Below are positions 36,813-46,236 of a stretch of DNA of 64,000 nucleotides, one piece after another. Made by a program: the position numbers and the translations under genes. Under the pieces are notes generated by a model, which had not been told where the DNA came from, did not search any database, and saw only the letters and a list, made by a program, of their open reading frames with translations. The DNA comes from Bacteroidota bacterium (GTDB taxonomy: Bacteria; Bacteroidota; Bacteroidia; Chitinophagales; Saprospiraceae): positions 62,001 through 126,000 of the forward strand of contig JAAEZH010000008.1 in assembly GCA_018222965.1 (NCBI GenBank), given 5' to 3'. The stretch's first letter is position 1. Every line of letters starts with the position of its first letter.

Positions 36813-37379
36813 ATGGCTGCACCAGAAAGGCATACCGGATTGGATAAGCCTGCTTTCGAAGGGCTTTTCAGGTCGCATTTCGATCATTTGTGTCGATTTG
36901 CGACTCAATACGTTTCCGACACGGATACGGCACAAGACCTTTGCCAAAAAGTATTTATCCGACTCTGGGAGAAAAGGGAGGAGATGGATCCCAAACAATC
37001 CATAAAATCCTACCTCTTTACTTCGGTGAAAAACCGGTGCCTGAATTACCTGCGAGATCAGAAAAAATACAGAAGTCAGGTACTGGACCTGGACTGTGGC
37101 GACATAGAATTTGGCTACGAAGACGAAGAAGCATTCGCGGAAGCGGATCTGAAGGACCGCATTGAGAAAGCATTAAGCAGCCTCCCGGAAAAATGCCGCC
37201 TCGTTTTCGAAATGAGCCGATTCCAGGATTTGAAATACAAAGAAATTGCGACTGAATTGGATATTTCCCAAAAAACGGTGGAAGCCCATATGTCAAAAGC
37301 CCTGAAAAGCCTGCGAAGCGAGCTTCAGGATTATTTGATTTTGGTGCTGATGATTGGGTTGTGGTTGTTGATAAAATAA
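36813..37379 (+). CDS. ECF-type RNA polymerase sigma factor
   Basis: This 188-residue sigma factor has region 2 (FEGLFRSHFDHLCRFA, then DTAQDLCQKVFIRLWEKR) and region 4 (LSSLPEKCRLVFEMSR, then YKEIATELDISQKTVEAHM with the HTH). It should direct transcription of the downstream FecR/TonB receptor genes when released by the FecR-type anti-sigma protein. The C-terminal end is unusually hydrophobic (LILVLMIGLWLLIK), as in other Bacteroidota ECF factors of this type, and may touch the membrane. It is followed after 159 bases by fecR. Confidence 0.95.
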   Translation: MAAPERHTGLDKPAFEGLFRSHFDHLCRFATQYVSDTDTAQDLCQKVFIRLWEKREEMDPKQSIKSYLFTSVKNRCLNYLRDQKKYRSQVLDLDCGDIEFGYEDEEAFAEADLKDRIEKALSSLPEKCRLVFEMSRFQDLKYKEIATELDISQKTVEAHMSKALKSLRSELQDYLILVLMIGLWLLIK

Positions 37380-37484
37380 GAAGCTTGTTTTCACTGCCTC
37401 TTACATCTAAAGCAGGGAGGCAATTGTTTCATTACTACAATAGAAGGCCCCTACAGCGGAATTAATTAAATATTCAAAAACTAT

Positions 37485-37494
37485 ACTAAGGGTA
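37485..37494 (+). promoter_or_regulatory. Motif ACTAAGGGTA upstream of fecR
   Basis: The 10-mer lies 45 bases before the fecR start and is repeated exactly upstream of the lipoprotein gene at 42510. It may be part of an ECF-sigma-dependent promoter or its start region. Confidence 0.4.
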
Positions 37495-37538
37495 AAATCC
37501 TTTTCAAGTGTACTACAAGTGAATAACTATTTGTGTTA

Positions 37539-38528
37539 ATGTCTGAAAAGACCCAAACATATTATGCAAACCTCGCCATCCGGTACCTGAGCGGTAATGC
37601 CAGCGATACCGATATACGCGAACTGGAAGCCTGGGTACAAGCTGATCCGGAGCATAAGCGCATATTCATGACCCTCAAAAAAGCCTGGATGATGAGCGGC
37701 ATGCAGCAACCAGCCAAAGTTGATGTGCATCGCAATCTGAAAGTTACCTGGCAAAAACTGGACAAAGAGGCTAAAGTAGTTTCGCTAAAACCTCAGAAGA
37801 AAAATCGATCCTGGATCGGTATCGCTGCCACCTTGCTCTTTCTTATTGCCGCAGCGACCGTGCTCTGGCTTCAACCCTGGCAAGCTGCCTCCTTTACCGC
37901 TTCCGCGGAAGATGAAATCGAAACATTTGAGTTGCTAGACGGCAGTGAAGTAGTCCTCAACCAGTCTTCCAGCATCGAATATGTCTTCAATAAAAAAACC
38001 AATACGCGCGAAGTACAACTTCAGGGAGATGCCTTCTTTGAAGTGCAACGCGACGAAGCACATCCCTTTGTGATTAAAGCCGGATCGCTGGAAATTGAGG
38101 TTCTGGGTACTTCCTTCTATGTCGATGCACGGGCAGATCAACCGGAAATTCAGGTCATTGTCGAATCCGGCAGAGTGGCTGTGAGAAGCCTTTCGGCGGA
38201 AGCCATTTTAGAAGCCAATGAAAAGGCTGTTTTTACTACCAAAACAGGAAATTTGCAAAAACAGGAAAACGAAAACTTCAATTACCTGGCTATCAAAACC
38301 AAAAGGCTTAGCTTTGAAAGCACGCCTTTGCGCATTGTCGTTTTTGACCTCAACAGATATTACAAAGCAAATATCAGCCTGGAAAACCAGGCGCTTGAGG
38401 ATTGCCCGCTTACAGCCGATTATACGGATAAAGCGCTTTCGGTTGTGCTGAGGGTTCTGGAATCAAGCCTGGGAGTCAACATCGAAGAAACGGCTGGCGG
38501 TTATCAAATCAAAGGCAGCTGCGAATAA
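37539..38528 (+). CDS. FecR-type anti-sigma factor
   Basis: This 329-residue inner-membrane protein has a cytoplasmic N-terminal part with the FecR N-terminal pattern (RYLSGNASDTDIRELEAW), one transmembrane helix (about 92-110), the periplasmic FecR domain (DGSEVVLNQSSSIEYV, then GDAFFEVQRDEAHPFVI and VLGTSFYVDA), and a C-terminal STN-binding-like domain. It holds the ECF sigma factor inactive and passes the signal from the TonB receptor. I chose ATG 37539 over GTG 37533. It lies 36 bases before the receptor gene. Confidence 0.95.
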   Translation: MSEKTQTYYANLAIRYLSGNASDTDIRELEAWVQADPEHKRIFMTLKKAWMMSGMQQPAKVDVHRNLKVTWQKLDKEAKVVSLKPQKKNRSWIGIAATLLFLIAAATVLWLQPWQAASFTASAEDEIETFELLDGSEVVLNQSSSIEYVFNKKTNTREVQLQGDAFFEVQRDEAHPFVIKAGSLEIEVLGTSFYVDARADQPEIQVIVESGRVAVRSLSAEAILEANEKAVFTTKTGNLQKQENENFNYLAIKTKRLSFESTPLRIVVFDLNRYYKANISLENQALEDCPLTADYTDKALSVVLRVLESSLGVNIEETAGGYQIKGSCE

Positions 38529-38564
38529 TTTTCAGACAGGTATCCCAAAAATATCAAAGCCTGC

Positions 38565-41165
38565 ATGCAGAAATTCCTTTTCATATTGATCCTCAGCCTT
38601 TTGGGCGGGTCCGTGTCCGCTCAAAATGAAAGCTCCCCTCCCATTACCATCAATGAATCTTCTATCCGGGTGGGGAAATTGCTGAAAGAAATTTCGCGAC
38701 AATCCGGACATGATTTCTCTTACAATTCCCGCATCCTGGATGCCAGACAAACCATCTCTTTCCAAGTAGAAGATGCCTCGCTTCAGGAAGTTTTAAATAC
38801 GCTTTCGCGAAAGATTGGAGTGGCCTTTCAGGTCTTTGAAGGACAAATCATACTGACTGCTTTGGAGGAACCGGAACCCGAAGAGGAGTTCTTTACCCTG
38901 AGCGGATTCCTCTCCGATAAAAGTACGGGCGAAAACCTCATGAGTGCCTCCATATACATCAAAAATACCGGCCGGGGGGCACTCACCAACGAATTTGGCT
39001 ACTATGCACTTAGCCTGAAAAAAGGCACCTACACCATTGTCTATTCCTATGTCGGATTTGAAGCGGTTGAAGAAAAAATAGAACTCAAAAACGATACACG
39101 GAAAATGGTGGCACTCCCGCCCGCTTCCATTGACCTTCCGGAAATCGTTGTTGCTTTACCCATAAAAGAAATGTTGCCAACCCGGCAACCGGGAGCCCTA
39201 CAAGTCTCCCCCACCGAACTAAACAGCCTGCCCGAATTTGGCGGCGAATCCGGGCTGGTGAAAGGCCTGCAAAGCTTGCCGGGCATCAAATCGCACAGCG
39301 ACGGCTCTGCTTTCTTTTACACGCGTGGCGGCGAACGAGATCAAAATCTGGTGATCATCGATGATGCCCCCATTTATAATCCGTCGCACTTGCTCGGTTT
39401 TTATTCCATGATCATTCCCGATTTTGCCAAAAACATCACGGTTTACAAAAGTGATATGCCGGCCAATATTGGGGACCGCCTTTCGTCTATAATAAGCATT
39501 CGAACCAAAGACGGCAATCTGAATAAATTCAGCCTGGGAGCGGCTTTTAATCCGCTGGTCAGCCGCCTGTCTATCGAAACACCCATCAAAAAACAAAAGA
39601 GTTCTCTTTACCTTTCTTTGCGCCGCTCAACCTATGAATGGCTGTTTCAAAATGCAGTGGATCAGCCCCAGTTTTTCTTTCAGGATTTTCACTTAAAATG
39701 GAACTGGAAGATCAACGATAAAAACCGCCTGTTTTTTACGACCATTCAGGGACGGGATGTTTTGGCCGGAGGAACCGGTGCCGTAAATGGCTTTCGCTGG
39801 GGCAACTCGGCGGCTACGGTTCGCTGGAACCACATTTTCGGACCTAAACTTTTCTCCAATACGACCATGTATTCGGGCAACTACTCTTACAATGTTACGG
39901 TAGTTCCCAATCACTGGAAATCGGAACTTGGCTCCCTGAGTCTAAAAACGGATTTCACCCATTTTGCCGGTCCCAAATACACCTCCCGATTCGGATTTGA
40001 AGTGATTGGCTACTTCACCAATCCCGGCGAATTGTCGATTGATTCCTCTACCGCTGTTTTGCCAAACCTGGGCTCCGATTATTCCCGAAAGGGCGTTTTG
40101 TATTATCAGGGAGCTTTTGAGTTGGGCAAAAAATGGACATTGAATAGCGGTTTTAGATTAACCAACTGGCAAAATCTGGGTCCGACAAACTATGTTTTAC
40201 TGAATGAAAATCACGAGCCGGAAGAACTCATTACTGCCGGTGCGGGCGTTTACAACAACTACGTAAATCTGGACCCAAGATTAAGTCTGGAGTTTCAGGT
40301 CGACAGTACTTCGATGCTCAAATTCAGCTATGGGCGCTACAGTCAGTATCTGCAATTAATCCTGAATTCCATTGGTCCCTTTTCTGCTTTCGAGGTCTGG
40401 TTGCCTGCCAGTCCCAACATCAAACCCCAAACGGCCCAACAATTTAGCCTCGATTACACCAGCTACTATCAGAAGCCGGGGATTGGCCTGAGCGCATCGG
40501 CCTATTACAAATTGGCCCAAAACCAGATTGAATATGCGCCCCACGCCATCACCTATTTAAATCCGCTTCTGGAAGGCGAATTGCGCTTTGGCACTTCTCA
40601 GGCTTACGGGCTGGAGGTGATGTTTAAAAAAGAAAGAGGCAAACTAAACGGATGGATTGCCTACACCTGGTCGCGGGTTTTCCGCAATACGCCGGAACTC
40701 AATGGCGGCAACTCCTACCCGGCTTTTCAGGATCGGCCACACGATTTATCGGTGGTTCTCAACTGGCAGATGAAACCGCGGGTATTATTCTCTGCTTACT
40801 GGACCTCATACAGCGGTTCGACCTTTACCTCCCCCACCGGGTTTTACGAATTTAACGGAGAAACTATCCCGGTTTTTGGGGAGCGCAACAACGATCGCTT
40901 GCCTACTTACCACCGGATGGATATTGCGTTTAAATTTCAGCTAAACAAAAAGCCGGAGGCTAAATACAAGCACGATCTCACACTATCCGTGTACAATGTA
41001 CTCGCTCATAAAAACGTGTATTCCATTAAATTTAATAAGCTGGAAAGCGATGCTTATTTTCCGCGAGTTCCCTCGAATGTTTTACTGGAGAATACGCTTA
41101 GTGCCAGCCAAATTGACCTGATCCGCTTTTTCCCATCGCTAACCTATACTTTCAAAATCAACTGA
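38565..41165 (+). CDS. TonB-dependent receptor with STN signalling domain
   Basis: This 866-residue outer-membrane transducer has a signal peptide (ILILSLLGGSVSAQ), an STN domain (about 25-100: ISFQVEDASLQEVLNTL), a carboxypeptidase regulatory-like domain (about 110-190), a plug (TRGGERDQNLVIIDDAPIYN, about 250-270) and a C-terminal beta barrel. The STN domain, FecR and ECF factor form a complete cell-surface signalling set: substrate binding outside induces the operon. The DUF4249 lipoprotein gene follows one base after the stop. The substrate is not revealed by the context. Confidence 0.95.
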   Translation: MQKFLFILILSLLGGSVSAQNESSPPITINESSIRVGKLLKEISRQSGHDFSYNSRILDARQTISFQVEDASLQEVLNTLSRKIGVAFQVFEGQIILTALEEPEPEEEFFTLSGFLSDKSTGENLMSASIYIKNTGRGALTNEFGYYALSLKKGTYTIVYSYVGFEAVEEKIELKNDTRKMVALPPASIDLPEIVVALPIKEMLPTRQPGALQVSPTELNSLPEFGGESGLVKGLQSLPGIKSHSDGSAFFYTRGGERDQNLVIIDDAPIYNPSHLLGFYSMIIPDFAKNITVYKSDMPANIGDRLSSIISIRTKDGNLNKFSLGAAFNPLVSRLSIETPIKKQKSSLYLSLRRSTYEWLFQNAVDQPQFFFQDFHLKWNWKINDKNRLFFTTIQGRDVLAGGTGAVNGFRWGNSAATVRWNHIFGPKLFSNTTMYSGNYSYNVTVVPNHWKSELGSLSLKTDFTHFAGPKYTSRFGFEVIGYFTNPGELSIDSSTAVLPNLGSDYSRKGVLYYQGAFELGKKWTLNSGFRLTNWQNLGPTNYVLLNENHEPEELITAGAGVYNNYVNLDPRLSLEFQVDSTSMLKFSYGRYSQYLQLILNSIGPFSAFEVWLPASPNIKPQTAQQFSLDYTSYYQKPGIGLSASAYYKLAQNQIEYAPHAITYLNPLLEGELRFGTSQAYGLEVMFKKERGKLNGWIAYTWSRVFRNTPELNGGNSYPAFQDRPHDLSVVLNWQMKPRVLFSAYWTSYSGSTFTSPTGFYEFNGETIPVFGERNNDRLPTYHRMDIAFKFQLNKKPEAKYKHDLTLSVYNVLAHKNVYSIKFNKLESDAYFPRVPSNVLLENTLSASQIDLIRFFPSLTYTFKIN

Positions 41166-41166
41166 T

Positions 41167-41982
41167 ATGCATGTGCTTGCCAGACATATCCTGCCTATCC
41201 TGTTTTGCGCGCTCGTTTTGGTTTCCTGCGAGAAATCCATCGATTGGGAATTGGAAGGAAGCCTGGCACCTCAACTGGTGGTCGAAGGCATTTTAACCAA
41301 TGAAAATATCCGTCAGGAAATCCGACTCACTCAAACTTTTACCGATTTAAACGGATCTGCTCCTGTGGTAGATGATGCGGTCGTTCGGGTGGAAACAAAT
41401 GGGGTAACTTATACATTCGATGCCGTTCCCGACAATCCGGGTTTGTATCGCAGTGCATTTCCTTTCGCCGTGGTCGGCAATTTACTGTACAGATTGGAGA
41501 TCGTCTGGCAAGGCGAAACCTATTCTGCGGTTTCTGTGCTTTCAGCGGTTGGCCCCATACCTTCTGTGGCCTTCATCCCAATTGCCAACACCAAGCAGAT
41601 GCGGCTATCCAATTTTACTTCCACTTTTAATCCGGGAGAGAATGCCATGTACCAGGTCGATATTGAATGGCCGGCAAATACCACCGACTCAATAACAGAT
41701 GCCCGGCTGTATTTCTACACCTTCAATTCGCTGCATTTAAGTCAATTGATCCCGCCCCCAAAGGAACCAGTATACTTCCCAATGGGCAGTAAGGTTATTG
41801 TCAAAAAGTTTGGTTTAAATCCGGCTTTCGCCGAATTCTTACGCGCGAAAAACATCGAGACAGACTGGAGCGGCAGTTACTTTTTCGCCAATCCAGAAAA
41901 CCTTCCGACCAATATCAGTAATGACGGACTTGGCTTTTTCAGTACCTGTGCCGTCTTAACAGATACCCTGATTGCGAAATGA
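41167..41982 (+). CDS. DUF4249 family lipoprotein
   Basis: This 271-residue lipoprotein has a signal peptide with lipobox LVSC (Cys at about residue 22) and the DUF4249 start (LEGSLAPQLVVEGILTNE). DUF4249 proteins regularly accompany TonB receptors of the STN type in Bacteroidota and are thought to sit on the receptor, like SusD relatives, though the fold is different and the function is unproven. The start is one base after the receptor stop. The last base of its stop codon is the first base of repeat copy B. Confidence 0.92.
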   Translation: MHVLARHILPILFCALVLVSCEKSIDWELEGSLAPQLVVEGILTNENIRQEIRLTQTFTDLNGSAPVVDDAVVRVETNGVTYTFDAVPDNPGLYRSAFPFAVVGNLLYRLEIVWQGETYSAVSVLSAVGPIPSVAFIPIANTKQMRLSNFTSTFNPGENAMYQVDIEWPANTTDSITDARLYFYTFNSLHLSQLIPPPKEPVYFPMGSKVIVKKFGLNPAFAEFLRAKNIETDWSGSYFFANPENLPTNISNDGLGFFSTCAVLTDTLIAK

Positions 41983-42273
41983 CGTTTGATGCGAATTTAC
42001 CGGAGTGCTGACAATTCAAAATTCAGCATTCTATATTTCCCTTTTACCTCAGGTTGAGACTGCCCGGCTAAAGCGGACAGGGGTGAGATCCGCCTGCGCT
42101 CTGGCGAGCTTCGGCGGATGGTTGAAGTCTAGCTGAGAAGCGGGATAAAACTAATTTATAATTCATACCTGCAACACCAACATTGCCGACAGTAAAAATT
42201 AGAATCTAAGAATTATCATTTCAAAATTCCTCATTCTGAATTTTACTTCTCCCCTTCTCCCCTTCTCTGTGTG
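41982..42273. repeat. Intergenic structured repeat, copy B (about 290 bp)
   Basis: It is the best-preserved copy for structure: hairpin TGCTGA...TCAGCA (42006-42028) and a dyad with arms ATCCGCC and GGCGGAT around GCTC/GAGC (near 42088-42119). It has the same orientation as copy A. It begins at the DUF4249 stop and may serve as the operon end. The remaining bases to the next gene (42274-42509) hold only the ACTAAGGGTA motif. Confidence 0.85.
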
Positions 42274-42412
42274 AGAAAAAAGTTCGCTGGTTGGTCAGTT
42301 GCTTTGTCGCTCAACGCTCAACGATGATCGTTCCCCATTCTACATTTTAAAACACTGACAATCAGTCAATTAATAAAAAATCTCAAAAAAAATTAAAAAA
42401 CATCCATAATCG

Positions 42413-42422
42413 ACTAAGGGTA
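42413..42422 (+). promoter_or_regulatory. Motif ACTAAGGGTA upstream of the orphan lipoprotein
   Basis: It is an exact copy of the 10-mer found before fecR, here 87 bases before the start codon. It suggests common control by the nearby ECF factor. Confidence 0.4.
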
Positions 42423-42509
42423 GATATATGATCCCGGGTATTAGGAGTGAAAGGCGGTTAAAGAACACGCTGAAAATTAAAATTCCACAAAAACTAAAAA
42501 TCCACGATC

Positions 42510-43349
42510 ATGAAAAATTCATTTTGGTTAATCGCGCTTCTCTTTTCTGTTGCTCTTTTCCAATCCTGTCAGAAGGAAGGCATGCAAGACGATCCGGCCG
42601 AGCAGGTTGCTCCTGAAATTCCGCCGATGGCTATGTACTCCATGCCTACGGATGCATTGGAAGATACCGAGACAGATACCACTTTTGCGATGGCAAATGG
42701 CATGACCTACCACAACTGGTTCCATTCTGCCACCCACCTGGTTTTCTGGCACACCGTTGTTCAACTGCACATGGCAGTACCTACGACAGCATTTGCAGCA
42801 GCTCTCAATCAACAAGCTGAGTATATTGGGAATGGCACTTTCAAATGGGACTACCCATACACCGCTCCTCCTGCTCTTGGCGGGGCAACCTACTACGTTG
42901 TTCTTACAGGTCAATACCAGAATAGCGTACAGGAAGTAGCCTGGACGATGACGGTATCACAGGTAGGTGGATTCTCCGACTTTGTTTGGTACACAGGTGT
43001 AACCGCAGTCGATGAGTCATATGCCTCCTTTACACTCAATCGCTTTCCAAACAATCCACAGCCATTTGTAAATATTGAACACACCAAAGATCAAAGCATT
43101 GGCGGTGAAACCACCCGGTTTACAAACGTCATTCCCGGCAACCCACAGAATGGGCAGTATATCGAATACCGAATAAGCCCGGGCAACGACTTCAACCGCC
43201 AGTTTGACGTGCAGGCCGAAGCAGGCAACTACCTCAATATTCAGTGGAATGAGCCCGCTGGCGACGGCCGCGTAAAACACCCGTTTCACTATGGTGACAG
43301 CGACTGGCACTGTTGGGACACCAACCAGATTGACTCAGCTTGTAACTAG
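42510..43349 (+). CDS. Lipoprotein of unknown function rich in aromatic residues
   Basis: This 279-residue protein has a signal peptide and lipobox FQSC (Cys at about residue 20). The mature part is rich in Trp, His and Tyr (YHNWFHSATHLVFWHTVVQ; DSDWHCWDTNQIDSACN at the end) and looks beta-rich. No family is recognised. The two late Cys may form a disulfide. It shares an upstream motif with the ECF/FecR operon and may be a surface protein of the same uptake system (inference). It converges with the MFS gene 16 bases on. Confidence 0.65.
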   Translation: MKNSFWLIALLFSVALFQSCQKEGMQDDPAEQVAPEIPPMAMYSMPTDALEDTETDTTFAMANGMTYHNWFHSATHLVFWHTVVQLHMAVPTTAFAAALNQQAEYIGNGTFKWDYPYTAPPALGGATYYVVLTGQYQNSVQEVAWTMTVSQVGGFSDFVWYTGVTAVDESYASFTLNRFPNNPQPFVNIEHTKDQSIGGETTRFTNVIPGNPQNGQYIEYRISPGNDFNRQFDVQAEAGNYLNIQWNEPAGDGRVKHPFHYGDSDWHCWDTNQIDSACN

Positions 43350-43365
43350 GCCCTAAAGATTCATC

Positions 43366-44622
43366 CTAATTTTCATTATCATCCGGTGTCGGCATTGTCG
43401 GCTCCGGATTTTTTGTTGCAGCCTCCGGCATCCGAAATTGAATAATTAAAGAGGAGATTATGGTTAAACCTCCAATCAAAAGAATGGCATATTGGAGTCC
43501 AAAATAATCGGCAACAACGCCAGATACCACAGCACCAAAAGCATACCCCAGGTCCCGCCAAAGCCGGAATGTTCCAATACTCTCAGCTCTTTGCCCTGGA
43601 GCCGTGGCAGAAGCAATGGTTGCCAGAAAAGTGGGATAGACCAGCGCCGTACCCAATCCCAAAAAGGCCGAAAGGGCAATCAATAAACTCAAGCTGGATG
43701 CAAATGGAACACACAATATGGCCAGGCCCTGCAGCAACATCCCCCAAAACAACATTTTCTTTTTTGAAAAGTGGTCGGCCATTTTACCCGTAAATAATTG
43801 GCCAATTCCCCAGACTGTAGGATATACAGCAGTTACGATGCCGATGTACTCGTTGTCATAATTCAGCGAAAGCAATAAAATGGGCAATAGCCCCCAAACC
43901 ATCCCGTCATTCAGGTTATTGACCAGACCGGCCTGCGTAACAGAACTGAGGATTCTATTTTTGAAGGTGGTCTCTATAAATACGTTTTTGAGGTTTGCTG
44001 TTTGGTCGGTTTGGCTTTCCTTATGCACAAAACGACGGGTGTCTTTTATCCAAATAAGGCTGAGTATAAATCCAATTACAGAAATGCCAATTCCCAGATA
44101 AAAGGTATAGGGGTTGATGCCATATTGTCCCGCAATAAAGCCCGAGAGCCAGGCCACAACCCCCACTGCAAAATAGCCGGCAAATTCATTGAGTCCCATG
44201 GCAAATCCGCGATCCTTCTCTCCGACCAAATCGATTTTCATGACCACAGTGCTGCTCCAGGTCAGTCCCTGACTTAAACCGAGTAATACATTTGCAAAAA
44301 CCACCCAATTCCAGTGGGAAGCATGGATTAGGATAAAGGGAATGGGAAGGGCAATCAACCACCCAATGATCAATAAATTCCGCCGTCCGAAGCGATTGGC
44401 CAGTCTTCCGGTATAATAATTGGCAAGGGCCTTGCTGATGCCAAATGCCGTAATAAAAGAAAGAATCGCGGTTTTGGAAGCGATGCCAAATTCCAGTTCG
44501 GCAAACTGCGGGATGATGGTGCGTTCCATACCCACCATACCGCCGACAAATGCATTTACAATAACCAACAGGGTAAATTGCTTCCAGTTTTCCTGCAAAC
44601 CGAGCTTAACTTCCTTTGCCAT
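43366..44622 (-). CDS. Major facilitator superfamily transporter
   Basis: This 418-residue inner-membrane protein has about 12 transmembrane helices in two halves, joined by a charged cytoplasmic loop near residues 195-215. The MFS signature between helices 2 and 3 is GRLANRFGRRN; the matching site in the second half is GKMADHFSKKK. Substrate and direction are unknown; relatives include drug exporters. It follows the 93-residue gene by 19 bases on the same strand, so they may be one transcript. Confidence 0.9.
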   Translation of the reverse strand: MAKEVKLGLQENWKQFTLLVIVNAFVGGMVGMERTIIPQFAELEFGIASKTAILSFITAFGISKALANYYTGRLANRFGRRNLLIIGWLIALPIPFILIHASHWNWVVFANVLLGLSQGLTWSSTVVMKIDLVGEKDRGFAMGLNEFAGYFAVGVVAWLSGFIAGQYGINPYTFYLGIGISVIGFILSLIWIKDTRRFVHKESQTDQTANLKNVFIETTFKNRILSSVTQAGLVNNLNDGMVWGLLPILLLSLNYDNEYIGIVTAVYPTVWGIGQLFTGKMADHFSKKKMLFWGMLLQGLAILCVPFASSLSLLIALSAFLGLGTALVYPTFLATIASATAPGQRAESIGTFRLWRDLGYAFGAVVSGVVADYFGLQYAILLIGGLTIISSLIIQFRMPEAATKNPEPTMPTPDDNEN

Positions 44623-44641
44623 TCGATAAAGGTAATAATCC

Positions 44642-44923
44642 CTAAACCTTTAAGGTTCCCATCACCGCCTCTCCGGTTTCCTTATCTACCAGACCCATTT
44701 CCTGTCCGGATTTTGGATCCCGGTTTTCATGGTATTCCAGCTTATCCTTTTTATCGAAAGTCTCCTTGAGTAAATCAATGTCTAAAACCGAACTGAAGTA
44801 CACCCACTCGGCATCGATTTTTGACCAGGCTTTGCCTACAAAAGTGATTTGATGGCCATTACCAAGAAGGTGCCGCACTATCTTTTTTATAAGATCTGAT
44901 TTTAGTTGTTGAATTTCGGCCAT
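44642..44923 (-). CDS. Small conserved-looking protein of unknown function
   Basis: This 93-residue soluble protein begins MAEIQQLKSDLIKKIVRHLL and has no signal peptide or membrane span. The middle reads GKAWSKIDAEWVYFSSVLDI and the end is charged. No family is recognised. Its position 19 bases before the MFS gene, with no other gene near, suggests cotranscription with it. Confidence 0.6.
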   Translation of the reverse strand: MAEIQQLKSDLIKKIVRHLLGNGHQITFVGKAWSKIDAEWVYFSSVLDIDLLKETFDKKDKLEYHENRDPKSGQEMGLVDKETGEAVMGTLKV

Positions 44924-44958
44924 AAGATTTCAAATAAAAAAACCGGGTTTCAGTAAGA

Positions 44959-45948
44959 TTACTGTTTTATCATTTTATGCACAGATGTTTGATTTTCAGT
45001 GCGTATAAGGATCAGGTACAAGCCCTTATCAAGGGTAGAAACATCTAATTCTCCTGGTAAATTTGTATTGTTAAAAACCTTTACTACCGTCCCATCTAAC
45101 CCGATAATCTCGATGCTGGCATTTGAAAAACTTTCTCCGTGAACCTGAACAAAATTTTGAGCCGGCAATGGACTTATTATAATTCCATGATTAGTAATGT
45201 TTAATTCTGTACCTGTCGTTTCACAAGCAACACAAGGTATAGCATCTTGAACTTGCAATAAGTGTAATTCTTCCACTTCAGAATCAGTTAGTGCTTCATC
45301 AAAGATCATTACATCATCAATTACTCCTGAATAATAACTTACTACATTAAAACCGGGTGCCTTCCCAATGTATAATGCGATGGGCTCACAATTATTTATT
45401 TCTGCTTCAGATTCTATTTGGTTAATCAGTAACCCGTTCTTATACAGTTTAAGCAAGTTTTCATCATAAGTCATAACCAGGTGTTGCCAACATACATCCT
45501 CCTCCGAAAACTCCGTATAAAAACCATCAAAATCCTGTATCGGTCCACAATCATCACTCACGCCTGCTCCTGTAATATCCCTGCCTGTTGCCATATAATA
45601 CCCAATATGCTGGCCAGGTTTGGAGTCAATTCCCTTAAATAAAAAAGCAGAATAGTTTTGCTTTGGCAGAATCCATACTGATATTGATATGTGTGAAGTC
45701 TGAAAAAGGGAATCTCCCATCAATCCTATTCCCACAGCAGATTGATCTAGTTCCAATGCATCCTGATCAACCAAAAATCGATTGCAAGTATAATCCAACT
45801 CAAAGGGACTTAAATTACTTAAGTGAAATTCATTTCCTGAATAATCCAGTATATCTCCATCGAAAGGATAATAGGCATGAGGGTCAGGAATTTGAGCAAA
45901 TACCTGAGTGGTAACAAGCAGAAAAAAAAGCCTCAATGTGATTTTCAT
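44959..45948 (-). CDS. LamG/concanavalin-like surface protein, T9SS substrate
   Basis: This 329-residue protein has a signal peptide (LFFLLVTTQVFAQ), a LamG/concanavalin A-like domain (about 25-225) starting HAYYPFDGDILDYSGN and including YKNGLLINQ and SGVIDDVMIFDEAL (the typical end of such domains), then a Por sorting domain (SPLPAQNFVQVHG to the end). It is exported through the type IX system and probably binds carbohydrate or protein at the surface. It is a single gene; 45949-46236 holds a 13-bp motif copy but no other feature. Confidence 0.88.
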   Translation of the reverse strand: MKITLRLFFLLVTTQVFAQIPDPHAYYPFDGDILDYSGNEFHLSNLSPFELDYTCNRFLVDQDALELDQSAVGIGLMGDSLFQTSHISISVWILPKQNYSAFLFKGIDSKPGQHIGYYMATGRDITGAGVSDDCGPIQDFDGFYTEFSEEDVCWQHLVMTYDENLLKLYKNGLLINQIESEAEINNCEPIALYIGKAPGFNVVSYYSGVIDDVMIFDEALTDSEVEELHLLQVQDAIPCVACETTGTELNITNHGIIISPLPAQNFVQVHGESFSNASIEIIGLDGTVVKVFNNTNLPGELDVSTLDKGLYLILIRTENQTSVHKMIKQ

Positions 45949-45994
45949 TTTTATTCAATTTTAGGTGTTTTTCCATAACAGGTAGCGATCCGTT

Positions 45995-46007
45995 TTCGCC
46001 GAAAGGC
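45995..46007 (+). repeat. 13-bp intergenic motif, copy 3
   Basis: This copy reads TTCGCCGAAAGGC on the plus strand, in the divergent gap, pointing toward the TonB receptor gene 230 bases on. Confidence 0.55.
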
Positions 46008-46236
46008 AAACCAAAGCGAAAGAGTATTTCTCAAATAAATGACCAACATCCATCACCTTGTATATTACATTTCAAAGAAGGTTTACGCTTCCTCTAACTT
46101 ACCATTTTCCAGTTGCATTTTTTGGAAAATCGGTTATTACTACTTCCCTATAGGCTTCTATACTCCAATTTTCACATTTCCATGACTTTTAGCCATAGAA
46201 AAGAGTGTAACTAGCGGGGTTGAAAAAAAACTGGTC

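Noticed and set aside
36348-42273. Composite transposon carrying the ECF/FecR/TonB operon
   Set aside because: The flanking repeats contain no transposase, no clear terminal inverted repeats and no visible target duplication; direct repeats alone do not prove mobility.
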